Part shown: positions 35,467 to 44,271 of the stretch, one piece after another
Numbering within the stretch: the stretch's first letter is position 1
How the letters are laid out: every line of letters starts with the position of its first letter
From: G963701675 sp963701675
GTDB lineage: Bacteria > Planctomycetota > Planctomycetia > Gemmatales > Gemmataceae
Assembly: GCA_963701675.1 (NCBI GenBank)
Contig: OY969623.1
Location: 1,798,001-1,862,000 of the forward strand
DNA length: 64,000 nucleotides
Direction: 5' to 3'
Position numbers and translations under genes: made by a program
The notes under the pieces: model-generated
Told to the model about the DNA's origin: nothing
Database searches by the model: none
The model's input: only the letters and a program-made list of their open reading frames with translations

Positions 35467-36462
35467 TCACCTTACGCTCACCGAAGTCGAAGGGACGCAC
35501 TCCAATAGCGCCAAGGTTGCCCAGCAGGTAGCCGAGAAACTTGCGAATTGCGACTTGCCGCCGGGGTCGCCGTTGTCGAAAAACACCTGAACCGGACGAC
35601 TCCGAGTTTCGACGAGCCACGCGCCGTCAGCAGTTTGGGTTCGTAGGAGAAACTTAATGCCTTTGGCATAGGCGGCATCGTCGGGCTTAACATCGGCTTG
35701 TCGCAAGGCCATGAGGACGGTGCCGGTCGCGTACGCGTCGCTTTCGCGATCGGGAGCTTGCGACCAACCGCCGTCGTCACGTTGATCTTTCCGAAGTTGA
35801 TCTCGCGCCGCATCAATCTTATCTTGATCCGCCTTGGCCGTTACCAATCCACGAAGCCGAAACACTTTGTCTTCGGTGTCGGCAGGTTCGTTTTTTGCGA
35901 GCCATTCACGACCTTTTGAGGAAGCGAGCTCGATCCGTTCCTTGTGCTCTTCTGTGCCATATTTCTGAAGCACACGCAGAGCCAGCGCGTTGTTTGTGAA
36001 ACTGCTCCCCTCCGTCGGAGGCCGTTTCGCCAATGCCGGCCAGGAACCGTCTGATTTCTGTTTTTGAAGCAAGTATTCAACGAGGGCGGAGGTCGTTTCG
36101 TCGGGGGCATGGTCGGCCGCATCGAGTGTTAACAGGGCATAAGCGGCCATCGTATTTCCGCCGGGGATTGCCTGTCCCTTGCGAATGCGTTCATAGTTCG
36201 GTTGAAACGTCGCAAGCGTGAATTCGATCTGCGTTCTGAGTTTCTCGTTGTCCACTATGAGGCCACGCCGTTGGGCAGACGTCATCACCAGAACTGGCAT
36301 TGCTTGATGGTGGCAGCTAAAGCACTGACGTTTCGTGATGTAGCTGGCGCTCCCTTGTTCGATGCGTTTGAGGCTCTTGGCGACGGCGTCACGGATGGAA
36401 TCGTCGGCCGATGCCACCAACGACGAAATGAACATCGCCAGCATTGCTACGGAGTGTTTCAC
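35467..36462 (-). CDS. Exported alpha-toroid (terpene cyclase/prenyltransferase-like) protein with CxxCH
   Basis: From GTG 36462 (ATG 36444 is an alternative) about 331 residues. A short signal peptide (AMLAMFISSLVASAD) precedes SYITKRQCFSCHHQAMP, a CxxCH haem-attachment-like motif. The alpha/alpha-toroid follows, with repeated QW-like motifs: QKSDGSWPA, QRDDGGWSQAPDRESDAYATG and QTADGAWLVETR, ending GKSQFASFSATCWATLALL. Squalene-hopene cyclase relatives with a cytochrome-c-like motif occur in planctomycetes. The catalytic DxDD of true cyclases is not visible, so this is more likely a secreted toroid protein of unknown role. Confidence 0.78.
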   Translation of the reverse strand: MKHSVAMLAMFISSLVASADDSIRDAVAKSLKRIEQGSASYITKRQCFSCHHQAMPVLVMTSAQRRGLIVDNEKLRTQIEFTLATFQPNYERIRKGQAIPGGNTMAAYALLTLDAADHAPDETTSALVEYLLQKQKSDGSWPALAKRPPTEGSSFTNNALALRVLQKYGTEEHKERIELASSKGREWLAKNEPADTEDKVFRLRGLVTAKADQDKIDAARDQLRKDQRDDGGWSQAPDRESDAYATGTVLMALRQADVKPDDAAYAKGIKFLLRTQTADGAWLVETRSRPVQVFFDNGDPGGKSQFASFSATCWATLALLECVPSTSVSVR

Positions 36463-36826
36463 GTAGTGGATTATAGTGACGCTTGCCCGAGGTGCTGCCG
36501 GGTTGGCAAGGTTATCCTGAGCAGAATCAATCGGAAGATTCCGGCTGAAGGATCCCGTCCTCGATCGTTTACCCGTTTTTGTTCCGTAGCTTGATCCCGA
36601 ATTACAGTGTTGCGATCGTCGCTTGAACCTGCTGTAGCAAAGCGGGTTCGCCTGCGAGACCTTGCAGGACGCGCTCAGCACCATCGGCACGGCCTTTTGC
36701 CGCCGAGCCCGGTTTTTTTTGTTCGTACCGACCAAAAACCGCGTTATTGCAGGCATAGGCCGTGAAGACAATCCATCACGGCTGGGGGCTCGGATCGGTT
36801 TCCAATCCCAAGTACTGGAGCATTGC
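36463..36826. other. Divergent intergenic region
   Basis: Lies between the minus-strand toroid gene and the plus-strand SBBP-like gene and should contain both promoters. No other feature was recognised. Confidence 0.4.
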
Positions 36827-38590
36827 ATGATTCGCAACACTCAACGCGACCGTTTCGTGGTTCGCCCATGTGTCCTTCAGCTGGAAGCACGAGAGAAACC
36901 GGGATCGTTGTTGGCGTTGGGCTTAGACTGGCCGATGATTGAATCTTGCGTCACGCCTACGATGCCGATGGCCCATGGATCGGCGTTCGAATCAGGTATT
37001 CGTCGAATCATTGCCGACGCAACGGAAGACAGTCCAACCCAGCAAGAAATCACCCTTGTGCAATGCGATGGTATACCGTTGAAACCTGCGACTTCGCTTC
37101 AACAACGAACGGATGCGGATGGCAGTCATAGTTCATCAACGTCGTCCGATGTCCCCGCCCTTCTCGCGCCGCCGAACCGTGTCACGAGTAACTCGACCGA
37201 ACACCGTCCCGCTACGACTACCACGGTGAGTCCGATCCAACAAGCGGCGTGGGCGAACCAGCCGCGATACGACATATCCCAGATTCAGAAAACTTCTATC
37301 CCGCCAACCCCGCTGCCTTTCTCACCGAAGGTGACGCAGAGCCCGATCAGGTTGCAACCCGCCAATCTGATTGTCAAGACGCAAGAATGCGATGGCGCCG
37401 GCGTCAAGGCATCGCTTTTCAACTCGTACGAGGGTACGCCTGGCGACGATGCCAACCTTGCTGTTGCCTCCGGGAAGGGGCCGTTTATCGGTTACTCATA
37501 TACCGTCGGGTACCAAGGGCCTGTCGGTACGGTGTCTCGATACGATCCGTTCGGCGGTTGTGGACCCGTGTTCACGATTGTCGATCCGTCCGGGTTGTCC
37601 GTGGAAGTCCGCGACGTGGCCGTCAACACCTTAGGAGTTTACGTCGCCGGAACTGTCGGCCCAGATATGTCCGCGTTTGTGTACTGGCTATCCCCGGCGC
37701 TCGTTCCATTAGGGTCCGTCGGTGTTCCTGCTCCTCCAGGTGGTAGTGTGGCGTTCAATGGAATCGGCCTTAGTCCCACATTGACGGTGCCCAACGTGTA
37801 CGTGACGGGATACGCTTTCGATCCCTTTGCGGCACCCTTCGACTTGACACGCGTGCTGACGTTGAGCTCCACGCTTTTCCCGTTATGTGCATCGGACTTC
37901 AGTTTCGGCACCGCCTCCCGCGGACAATCCATTGACGTCGATCGGCCGCAAAACCGGTACATTGCCGGGATAATTAGCAGTGCCGGTGTGCCCAACCTTC
38001 CATTCGCCTTCCGCGCCGGCACGGCTTGCGGCGGCGGCGTTGGCTGGGCATATACCCTTTCAACACCCGCGCCGCTCATCGATCCGGACAATGGCATGAA
38101 CGGAGTGCGCGTCGTCGGCGGCAGTGCTGGCATTGCGCCGGGAGTCTATTTCACTGGAAGCCAAGCCGACGGTACCATCAATCCCGGTTTCGACAACCTA
38201 TTGCTTTACAAGTTCACCCCCGCAGGCGGGTTCATCTACGGTTGGGTCCACAGCATGCCGGCGATCGACCTGTCCGGCCGGGCCAACGCGGTCAACCGAG
38301 CCGGCGAACACTTCACTGCCAGCTTCATCGGCACGGGCGCTCACGATGCGTTCCTTACGAAATTTGATCCGTTGGGAGGCATTCTTGTCGACGCAGCCTT
38401 TCTCGGTGGGCTCGGCGTTGACCGTGGGTACGGGATCGACCTGCGAACAACGGCCCCGGGTGACGAGGTCTTTATGGCAGGTGAAACCTCGACGCCCACC
38501 GGCGCGATGTTCCCGCCGTTGTTCGGATGCGACCCGACATACAACGGCATGGCCGACGGTTTCAACGCTAAGTGGTCGCAGCCCTACTAA
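36827..38590 (+). CDS. Secreted SBBP/propeller-like surface protein
   Basis: 587 residues from ATG 36827, with GGAG six bases upstream. The N-terminus carries a variant of the planctomycete leader (VLQLEAREKPGSLLALGLDWP). After a low-complexity Ser/Thr/Pro region (to about residue 190), the C-terminal 390 residues form SBBP-like blades: VASGKGPFIGYSYTVGYQ, VNTLGVYVAGTVGPDMSAFVYW, PNVYVTGYAFDPFAAPF, GVYFTGSQADGTINPGFDNLLLYKF and DEVFMAGETSTPTGAMFPPL. Predicted export to the cell surface as a beta-propeller. No function can be assigned. Monocistronic. Confidence 0.82.
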   Translation: MIRNTQRDRFVVRPCVLQLEAREKPGSLLALGLDWPMIESCVTPTMPMAHGSAFESGIRRIIADATEDSPTQQEITLVQCDGIPLKPATSLQQRTDADGSHSSSTSSDVPALLAPPNRVTSNSTEHRPATTTTVSPIQQAAWANQPRYDISQIQKTSIPPTPLPFSPKVTQSPIRLQPANLIVKTQECDGAGVKASLFNSYEGTPGDDANLAVASGKGPFIGYSYTVGYQGPVGTVSRYDPFGGCGPVFTIVDPSGLSVEVRDVAVNTLGVYVAGTVGPDMSAFVYWLSPALVPLGSVGVPAPPGGSVAFNGIGLSPTLTVPNVYVTGYAFDPFAAPFDLTRVLTLSSTLFPLCASDFSFGTASRGQSIDVDRPQNRYIAGIISSAGVPNLPFAFRAGTACGGGVGWAYTLSTPAPLIDPDNGMNGVRVVGGSAGIAPGVYFTGSQADGTINPGFDNLLLYKFTPAGGFIYGWVHSMPAIDLSGRANAVNRAGEHFTASFIGTGAHDAFLTKFDPLGGILVDAAFLGGLGVDRGYGIDLRTTAPGDEVFMAGETSTPTGAMFPPLFGCDPTYNGMADGFNAKWSQPY

Positions 38591-39160
38591 CCGCGGCGCA
38601 TTCTAGCCACGGCCGCGCCGAGTTTTCGGCGTGCCGTTTATCTCTGCGCAGACCTCGCCCGCAGCTAGGCCGTCGTCCGCGCAGGCGCCTGAAGGGGTCA
38701 GTGCGCCGCGAAGTCCCTTTTGGGCGGCAGTACTTTCTTCGGTTCGTTACCCTTCATCGCCACATCTACTATCTGCCACGTTCCCTGGAGCGGTCCTTGT
38801 CTGTCGGAACCTTGTTATCTTGAGGTTGGTCGTTCTCTGCCGGGGCTTTCTTGTCGGGGGTTTCGTCGGCCCCCGCCGGGCGCATCCGCCCCGCCGCTAC
38901 CGGAAGCGCCCTTGCGCAGTCGCACCGATGATCAGAGTTCGATGCATGCAGCAGCGCGTCCCTCGGGCGAAAAGTCTCTCGACCACCTACCTTCCGGCGC
39001 GACCGACGAGCTCAAGTTTATTCGGCGTGGTAGTAGTAGCGGAACATGCCGCCTAAACGCTCTCGGCATTCAACCGGCACCGTGCAGCGGCCAACTTCTT
39101 CACCAGCCTGATCGGACATACGCGGTTTTGACATATTAAACACTGCGTTGGTGGCCGGCG
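38591..39160. other. Non-coding stretch
   Basis: Open frames exist on the plus strand but their composition (Arg/Pro/Ser-rich) is that of non-coding GC-rich DNA. Nothing recognised. Confidence 0.4.
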
Positions 39161-39283
39161 TTAGCTCACTCGTCGGCGTCGGCCCCGGATTGGTGACGAG
39201 GGGAAACTGGCTTTGGTCCCCCCAGCGAGTAAGGCGACCAGCAGAGCGACGGAGGCGCTGATTTTTAGCTTGCTGAATGTCAT
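39161..39283 (-). CDS. Truncated small secreted protein
   Basis: 40 residues from ATG 39283, with GGAG about eleven bases upstream. A clear signal peptide (KLKISASVALLVALLAGGTKA) is followed by only 15 residues, rich in Arg at the end. Probably a gene cut just after its leader by the recombinase-cassette remnant on the other side. Confidence 0.35.
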   Translation of the reverse strand: MTFSKLKISASVALLVALLAGGTKASFPSSPIRGRRRRVS

Positions 39284-39402
39284 GGTTTTCAAAACTCCGG
39301 TCATAAGAACGACGGATCGAGCAGCACGTTCAAGACCAGCCGACCCATCGACTGGGCCGGGCTCATGACCCACGGCCGAGTACCGACACGACACGCCCCG
39401 GA

Positions 39403-39732
39403 GTGCGACGACGGCGATACCGCAGAAGGATACCGCGCGTGGCGCGTCTATTGGCCTTAGCGCATCGCTTCGAGCGGTTGATCGCCGACGGCGTCGTCGC
39501 GGACTATGGCGAACTGGCACGCCTGGGTCACGTGAGCCGAGCACGCATCAGCCAAATCATGAGCCTGCGAAATCTCGCGCCCGACCTTCAGGAAGCGATC
39601 TTGTTTAGCCGAACCCGACACGGCCGAGACCCGGTATCCGTAGCCACGCTTCTGGCCATCGCTGCACGCTGGGACTGGCAGGAACAACGGCGTTGGTGGT
39701 ACACTCAAACTCATTGCGAGATCAAGCCATGA
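39403..39732 (+). CDS. Recombinase-associated small helix-turn-helix protein
   Basis: 109 residues. The core VARLLALAHRFERLIADGVVADYGELARLGHVSRARISQIMSLRNLAPDLQEAIL is the small ParB/KorB-like helix-turn-helix protein that accompanies DUF2924 and large serine recombinases in soil bacteria and phages. The N-terminal 12 residues are only arginine-rich and may be a false extension. No recombinase lies next to it; other pieces of such a cassette are at 19420-19740 and about 52825. It is either a surviving scrap or a small regulator. Confidence 0.65.
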   Translation: MRRRRYRRRIPRVARLLALAHRFERLIADGVVADYGELARLGHVSRARISQIMSLRNLAPDLQEAILFSRTRHGRDPVSVATLLAIAARWDWQEQRRWWYTQTHCEIKP

Positions 39733-39934
39733 CCTCACGGCGAAGGCAGCGCCCACGCGACGCGTCGAAATAGATCGACGGGGCGTCACGCACGGCGATT
39801 TCGAACATCGCAATTCCGCCCCAGTTGTTAATTGACTTCTAAGATATCCGTTGTCCGCAGAAAGTGCCGAGAAAAACAGGCCGAACGTAATGTTGACCTG
39901 ATTGTTGACAACCCCCGACCTGTCAACAACTCGG

Positions 39935-40320
39935 TCAAAGTTCGAATGCGCGCGGGGAGGCGATCGATGCAGCAAAAACTCGCCCCGGATGTTGACGACG
40001 CGCCAATTGTTCGGCAACGTTCCCCGCATAGTTGGCTTGCCAGTCCAAGATGGGAAGTTGCGCATGGTCACTTTCCCGCTCCATCTCAGGCCAATCGTAA
40101 ATGTGCGGGTGGATGTACCGCTTGGAACTTTGCCGTTGTAATCCCATGGGCGATTGCAACTTCTCCAGGAGCACAACTGTCGCCCCCAGCCGAGCAATGG
40201 CGACGGCCGCGGTCAGCCCTGCAGCTCCTCCGCCAATGATAGCCACCCGAGTTCCCGGTCGAAGTATGTTCCGGTGGTGGAGCGCGAAGATCCGGGTGGC
40301 CGCGTCTATTTCTCCGCGCT
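39935..40320 (-). pseudogene. FAD/NAD(P)-dependent oxidoreductase, N-terminal fragment
   Basis: Minus-strand frame from about 40320: ATRIFALHHRNILRPGTRVAIIGGGAAGLTAAVAIARLGATVVLLEK, a Rossmann dinucleotide-binding start with GxGxxG, then KRYIHPHIYDWPEME and LPILDWQANYAGNVAEQL. The protein stops at about 110 residues, far short of a whole oxidoreductase, and has a stop codon upstream. This is a decayed remnant. Confidence 0.65.
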
Positions 40321-40966
40321 AACGCCCAGATGAGTCGATTTTCCGGTTGCAAGTGATGCCTGGGTCGCCCAGTTCCACGACTTGTGGCACTTGGCCAGAT
40401 ACTACGCGGATATCTCTGCTAATGCGCAGAGTGGTTCGTACTCTTCGGGCAAGACGTCGTAATCCAAGACGGTAGACCTCATGGGTGCAGCAAGCGATGT
40501 GCCCGAATGTGACCACGACTTTGCCTAAGGTGCACAACGGGTTCCAAATGTACCAGCCGACGACACAAAACAAACCGCCTATGACAACAACTGCCAAGCA
40601 GTAACAAAGCCGCGCATGTGAACCGGAAAATGCGATCAACCACAGGACGCAGAGATTAAAGAGCGCTGTCGTAATGAACCAGTAAGTACCGATCGCATGG
40701 AGTGACTTTTCGACTATGTCAAGCCATGGGAGGGGCGGGTCAGCTGTTTGAGGACTGATTGGTGCTTGGTCTCGAGAACTAGCCGATGTAGGGACTACCT
40801 CAATCAATGCCTCGGTTGACAGCGAACGATGGGTCATTTGACCAAGGCCACTTGCGATGGCTGGTAGCAGCACGGACAATAGACATAAACTGATTATCAG
40901 GCACTCCGTTGGGGTTGCCTCAAGAAACCGTGATGTAACTGAGCGCAGATTTCGCGTGACGTTCAT
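40319..40966 (-). CDS. Hypothetical membrane protein, divergent from the STAND regulator
   Basis: 215 residues from ATG 40966, with AGGGGA upstream. Four hydrophobic stretches are visible: CLIISLCLLSVLLPAIASGL, YWFITTALFNLCVLWLIAFSG, LCYCLAVVVIGGLFCVVGWYIW and a weaker one. A basic cytoplasmic tail follows. Family unknown. It is transcribed away from the HTH-STAND gene with 134 bp between the two starts, an arrangement in which the regulator often controls its neighbour. Confidence 0.65.
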   Translation of the reverse strand: MNVTRNLRSVTSRFLEATPTECLIISLCLLSVLLPAIASGLGQMTHRSLSTEALIEVVPTSASSRDQAPISPQTADPPLPWLDIVEKSLHAIGTYWFITTALFNLCVLWLIAFSGSHARLCYCLAVVVIGGLFCVVGWYIWNPLCTLGKVVVTFGHIACCTHEVYRLGLRRLARRVRTTLRISRDIRVVSGQVPQVVELGDPGITCNRKIDSSGR

Positions 40967-41100
40967 GGAACGATTCCCCTAAGAAGGTGATTGTTGGAAA
41001 CCGCCCAAGGCCTTGAGTACGTACCGATCGTCGATCTATCCGTATTCTTCGCTTGAATGCACAGAATGAAAACGAGAGTAATGCGCGAGAAAGGCGCAAA

Positions 41101-42705
41101 ATGGGAAAAACAAGAGCGAAGTATTGTGCAAACGGAGCAGTCAAGGAACTTCGGGCACAAAAAGGATGGACTCAACGGGAACTTGCTCGGCAAGCGCGAG
41201 TCAGCCTGCGAACGGTGACGGCAATTGAGACTGGAGTTTCGGTTGGAATTTGGAGTTTACGATCCGTTGCAGGCGCACTCCGCGTGGAGCTACCGATCAT
41301 CCTGGTGATCGAACCGGCACCAGGATTGGTCAGTAACACATCCTATTCACCCAATTTGGTGCTGAGTGGAAACCGAGATCTTCTTGGACGAGAGTCGATC
41401 CTCCAGAACCTAGCCCAAGCCTTCTATCAAACAAATGTTTCATTAGTCGTGTTGGTGGGACCAGCAGGTAACGGAAAAACGGCCATCGTTCAGCGCTTCC
41501 TGGAATCAGGCCACTCTGTGAAGCAGTACGCTTTCCAATTCAACTCGTCGGGACGGCGGCCCGCGGGAAACCCAGAAGGTTCAATCGAGTTTTTTCTCCA
41601 ATGTGCGCTTCGCCAAGTGAATCGACCTGACGCATTGCAGTTTGATTTACATTCTCAGGTCCAATGTCTCGTTAATGTATGGCAGACCGAGCCTTGGTTG
41701 GTTGTCGCCGATGGTCTCGAGTCAATTCAAGATGCGAACGGCGACATTACTGAGCCGCATTTGCGCTGTCTACTCGATAACCTTTCAATGAGAAGCGCTG
41801 GCCTAACCATAGTAACCACCCATGTGAAACCACAGGGGCTTGCCTCGGATAATCGAGTACTTGTCCTTGAACTTGGCACCCTACAGCCCTCCGATTCAGT
41901 CAGGCTCCTTGCACGACTGATTCCTGGGCAGATCAATGATCAATTAGGATTTGTTGCGGAAAAATGCGGCCATCATCCGCTCACTTTGACGATAGTGGGT
42001 ACTTATCTCCGCGACACTTACGATGGCTCACCTTGTGCGTTATCAAACGCCTGTCCCATTGAGGCCGACGAGGCGTTGGGTTCTCCGTGCATTCAGGCTC
42101 TCGATGCGCACTTGAGTTGGTATCGACACAATAATCGCCGTGTTGAGTTATCCCTGCTTTACGCCCTTGCACTCTTTGACCGGCCTGTTGAGCGCGACTG
42201 TCTTATGGCGCTTCGCGATGGGCCGCCAGTTGTAGGCCTCACCGATTCACTATCATTAGCGAGTCACCGAGAGTTCATAAATGCGCTTAACCGGCTAAGC
42301 AGGGCTCGTCTCATAGAAACCGAGGTTTCAAAACACTCTCGGATAGATTGTCACGCCTTGATCAGGAACCATCTTGCTGTGCGCTTGGAAAAAGAAATGC
42401 CTCGTGCGGCCAAAAAATGTCACCGCATCTTGTTCAACTACTTGGAAGCTGAGACAAAACAAGAAGAGCCGAGCGCGGAATCCATGACGAGACTGTACTC
42501 GGCGATAGGCCATGCTTGTCGTGCAGGCCTCGGGGTGCAAGCATATAGAGGTACCTACAAAAGACGCATAAGAAAGGAAGGGCCGCGCCTTGCGACCGAT
42601 GGTCTCGGAATGTTTGATGTTGACGGCGACGCTCTCAAAAGTGTTTTGAACTGCTCTAGTAAAGGAGTGCGATTAAGTCAGGCGGAACGCGCAAATTCGT
42701 GGTGA
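41101..42705 (+). CDS. HTH-STAND NTPase regulator, N-terminal two thirds
   Basis: Start at ATG 41101 (AAAGG upstream) rather than 41053. Residues about 10-65 form an XRE-type helix-turn-helix (VKELRAQKGWTQRELARQARVSLRTVTAIETG). An NB-ARC-like STAND ATPase follows: GREDLL-like linker LLGRESILQNLA, Walker A VGPAGNGKTAIV (about 118-129), Walker B WLVVADGLES, and a winged-helix segment with LSRARLIETEV and HALIRNHLA. After VRLSQAER the frame reads ANSW and stops. The family sequence continues in the +1 frame (AQIRGEIGYDLRFLGRVAD), so one base is gained or lost near 42690. STAND proteins oligomerise on ligand sensing; with a DNA-binding head this is probably a signal-triggered transcription regulator. 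Confidence 0.82.
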   Translation: MGKTRAKYCANGAVKELRAQKGWTQRELARQARVSLRTVTAIETGVSVGIWSLRSVAGALRVELPIILVIEPAPGLVSNTSYSPNLVLSGNRDLLGRESILQNLAQAFYQTNVSLVVLVGPAGNGKTAIVQRFLESGHSVKQYAFQFNSSGRRPAGNPEGSIEFFLQCALRQVNRPDALQFDLHSQVQCLVNVWQTEPWLVVADGLESIQDANGDITEPHLRCLLDNLSMRSAGLTIVTTHVKPQGLASDNRVLVLELGTLQPSDSVRLLARLIPGQINDQLGFVAEKCGHHPLTLTIVGTYLRDTYDGSPCALSNACPIEADEALGSPCIQALDAHLSWYRHNNRRVELSLLYALALFDRPVERDCLMALRDGPPVVGLTDSLSLASHREFINALNRLSRARLIETEVSKHSRIDCHALIRNHLAVRLEKEMPRAAKKCHRILFNYLEAETKQEEPSAESMTRLYSAIGHACRAGLGVQAYRGTYKRRIRKEGPRLATDGLGMFDVDGDALKSVLNCSSKGVRLSQAERANSW

Positions 42706-42718
42706 AATTGGATACGAC

Positions 42719-43675
42719 TTGCGATTTCTGGGCCGCGTGGCGGATTCGGCGGAAATGTTGCAAGAGACGTTCGAGGAGTGTGCGAGGAGCAAGAAGCCTT
42801 CGGATGCGGTGAATTGGGGAGTAATGGCCAGTTACTCTGACCTACTCGCAGGCAATCTCAGACAGGCACTTGACTTGGCGCATAGAGCTCATTCAGTCGC
42901 ACGGGATAGTTACGCTAGGGCAATAACTTCGCTTGCCGTCGGCCGTGCATTTCACCAATTGGGGCGCCTGAGCGAAGCAAAGTTTTGGATGTCCACATCG
43001 CTGGGACACCGAGAGAAATTGCACCCATTGCGCCGTTACGTCCAGAATTACTGGTACTGCGAGTTTGCCCTGGAGTACGATCCCAAATCGGTTGACAAGA
43101 TTGCCAGGCGAACACAGTTGGCCCTCGACTCTGCAATTGAACTTGCGGTGGGAGGAAACACTCGCGCACGTACGCAGTTTTCAGCCAACCCTATTCAAAC
43201 GGAATACGGTGGTCTACCACGCGCGCTAAACATGCTCACGCTCGCCCAATGCGAGGTCTTGAGAAATTGTTTGAAGTCGAATCTATCGGGTGTCAGGTCC
43301 GCGTTGAGCCGTGTCAAGGAGGCGTCAGACGCTATTCGACTTGCGCGTGCAACTCATGAGCGGCCGCGTGGTTGGTTGGCTGAAATCGAGGCGTTGCGAG
43401 CACTCGATTCAGACGAGGAGGCACGGCAACTGGCCGAAGACGGTCTTCGTTTTGCCGAATACTACGGGATGGGGCTATTTCAACTCGAGTTTCAGATACA
43501 ATTGGCAATGATTGCCAAGAAGCTTCAGGACGGCGTTCGCTTAACGGACCGCCTACGAGAAGTGCGATCTGGCGTCGACAGACTTGGCTTTGGCCGTCGG
43601 CGGCATGAATTGAACTCTCTTGGCGTGCGTTTGGCACGAGCGCCGAGGCGGGTTCGACGAAGTTCCTTCCGTTGA
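42719..43675 (+). CDS. TPR-like C-terminal part of the STAND regulator
   Basis: 318 residues forming helical repeats of TPR type, e.g. YSDLLAGNLRQALDLAHRAHSVA, AVGRAFHQLGRLSEAKFWMSTSL and ARATHERPRGWLAEIEALRAL. The order 'GFDLRxLGRLAEA...' then TPRs is the standard sensor half of bacterial NB-ARC/TPR proteins. It belongs to the preceding ORF as one protein of about 860 residues, now split by a frameshift. If the split is real, the ATPase has lost its sensor. No ribosome binding site is seen for this ORF, which supports a frameshift rather than a separate gene. Confidence 0.75.
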   Translation: MRFLGRVADSAEMLQETFEECARSKKPSDAVNWGVMASYSDLLAGNLRQALDLAHRAHSVARDSYARAITSLAVGRAFHQLGRLSEAKFWMSTSLGHREKLHPLRRYVQNYWYCEFALEYDPKSVDKIARRTQLALDSAIELAVGGNTRARTQFSANPIQTEYGGLPRALNMLTLAQCEVLRNCLKSNLSGVRSALSRVKEASDAIRLARATHERPRGWLAEIEALRALDSDEEARQLAEDGLRFAEYYGMGLFQLEFQIQLAMIAKKLQDGVRLTDRLREVRSGVDRLGFGRRRHELNSLGVRLARAPRRVRRSSFR

Positions 43676-43707
43676 TCCGTACACCACTATGATGAAGAGT
43701 GACGACG

Positions 43708-44271
43708 ATGCGCGATCATGATGTCCTACTCCGCGAAATCCATGGAAAGCAAATTGTTCATGGCGCCGAGGGCAACCTTGTCGAGCACTTGAAAGGAACC
43801 TTTCGCATACTGACGGAATGGAGTTGCCCGCCTGATGTGTGTTCCGCGGGGTTGTTTCATTCCTCATATGGCACGGACCATTTACAGGGCACGGCTATTG
43901 ACATCGATGACCGCGCGCGCCTCCAGACCGAACTTGGCACGGAAGCGGAACAGCTTGTCTGGCTATTCTGTATCATGGTGAGGAATTCCCTTATCTCGAA
44001 TGACGTTGGTCAGTCAAGTTTTTTCATTCAACGCCGGGATACGGGCGAAAAGGCCTCAATAAGTCGGGCACAGTGTTCTGGCTTAATGCATTTGCTTGCG
44101 GCCAACGCGCTGGAGCAATTACCGCGTCGCGAAGGAAAACAACAGGAAGTGTATCGAGCCGAGGCCCGTTCGCAGCTCCTCTCGATTCGTCCGTGGCTTA
44201 ACTCCCACGCTCAACAGAGAGTAGATCAATATCTTCAACAAGCTGGGCACATCTCACACTCCCAGACGTAA
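43708..44271 (+). CDS. DUF6817 domain protein
   Basis: 187 residues from ATG 43708. The family signature is clear: HGAEGNLVEHLKGTFRILTEWSCPPDVCSAGLFHSSYGTDHLQGTAI, then LGTEAEQLVWLFC. The conserved His residues in HLKGT and LFHSSYGTD, with later acidic residues, suggest an HD-like helical metal-binding domain; a function has not been established. DUF6817 proteins are often found beside biosynthetic or regulatory genes. Here it follows the STAND regulator by 32 bp and its 3' end overlaps the convergent cupin-like gene by 74 bp. Confidence 0.78.
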   Translation: MRDHDVLLREIHGKQIVHGAEGNLVEHLKGTFRILTEWSCPPDVCSAGLFHSSYGTDHLQGTAIDIDDRARLQTELGTEAEQLVWLFCIMVRNSLISNDVGQSSFFIQRRDTGEKASISRAQCSGLMHLLAANALEQLPRREGKQQEVYRAEARSQLLSIRPWLNSHAQQRVDQYLQQAGHISHSQT

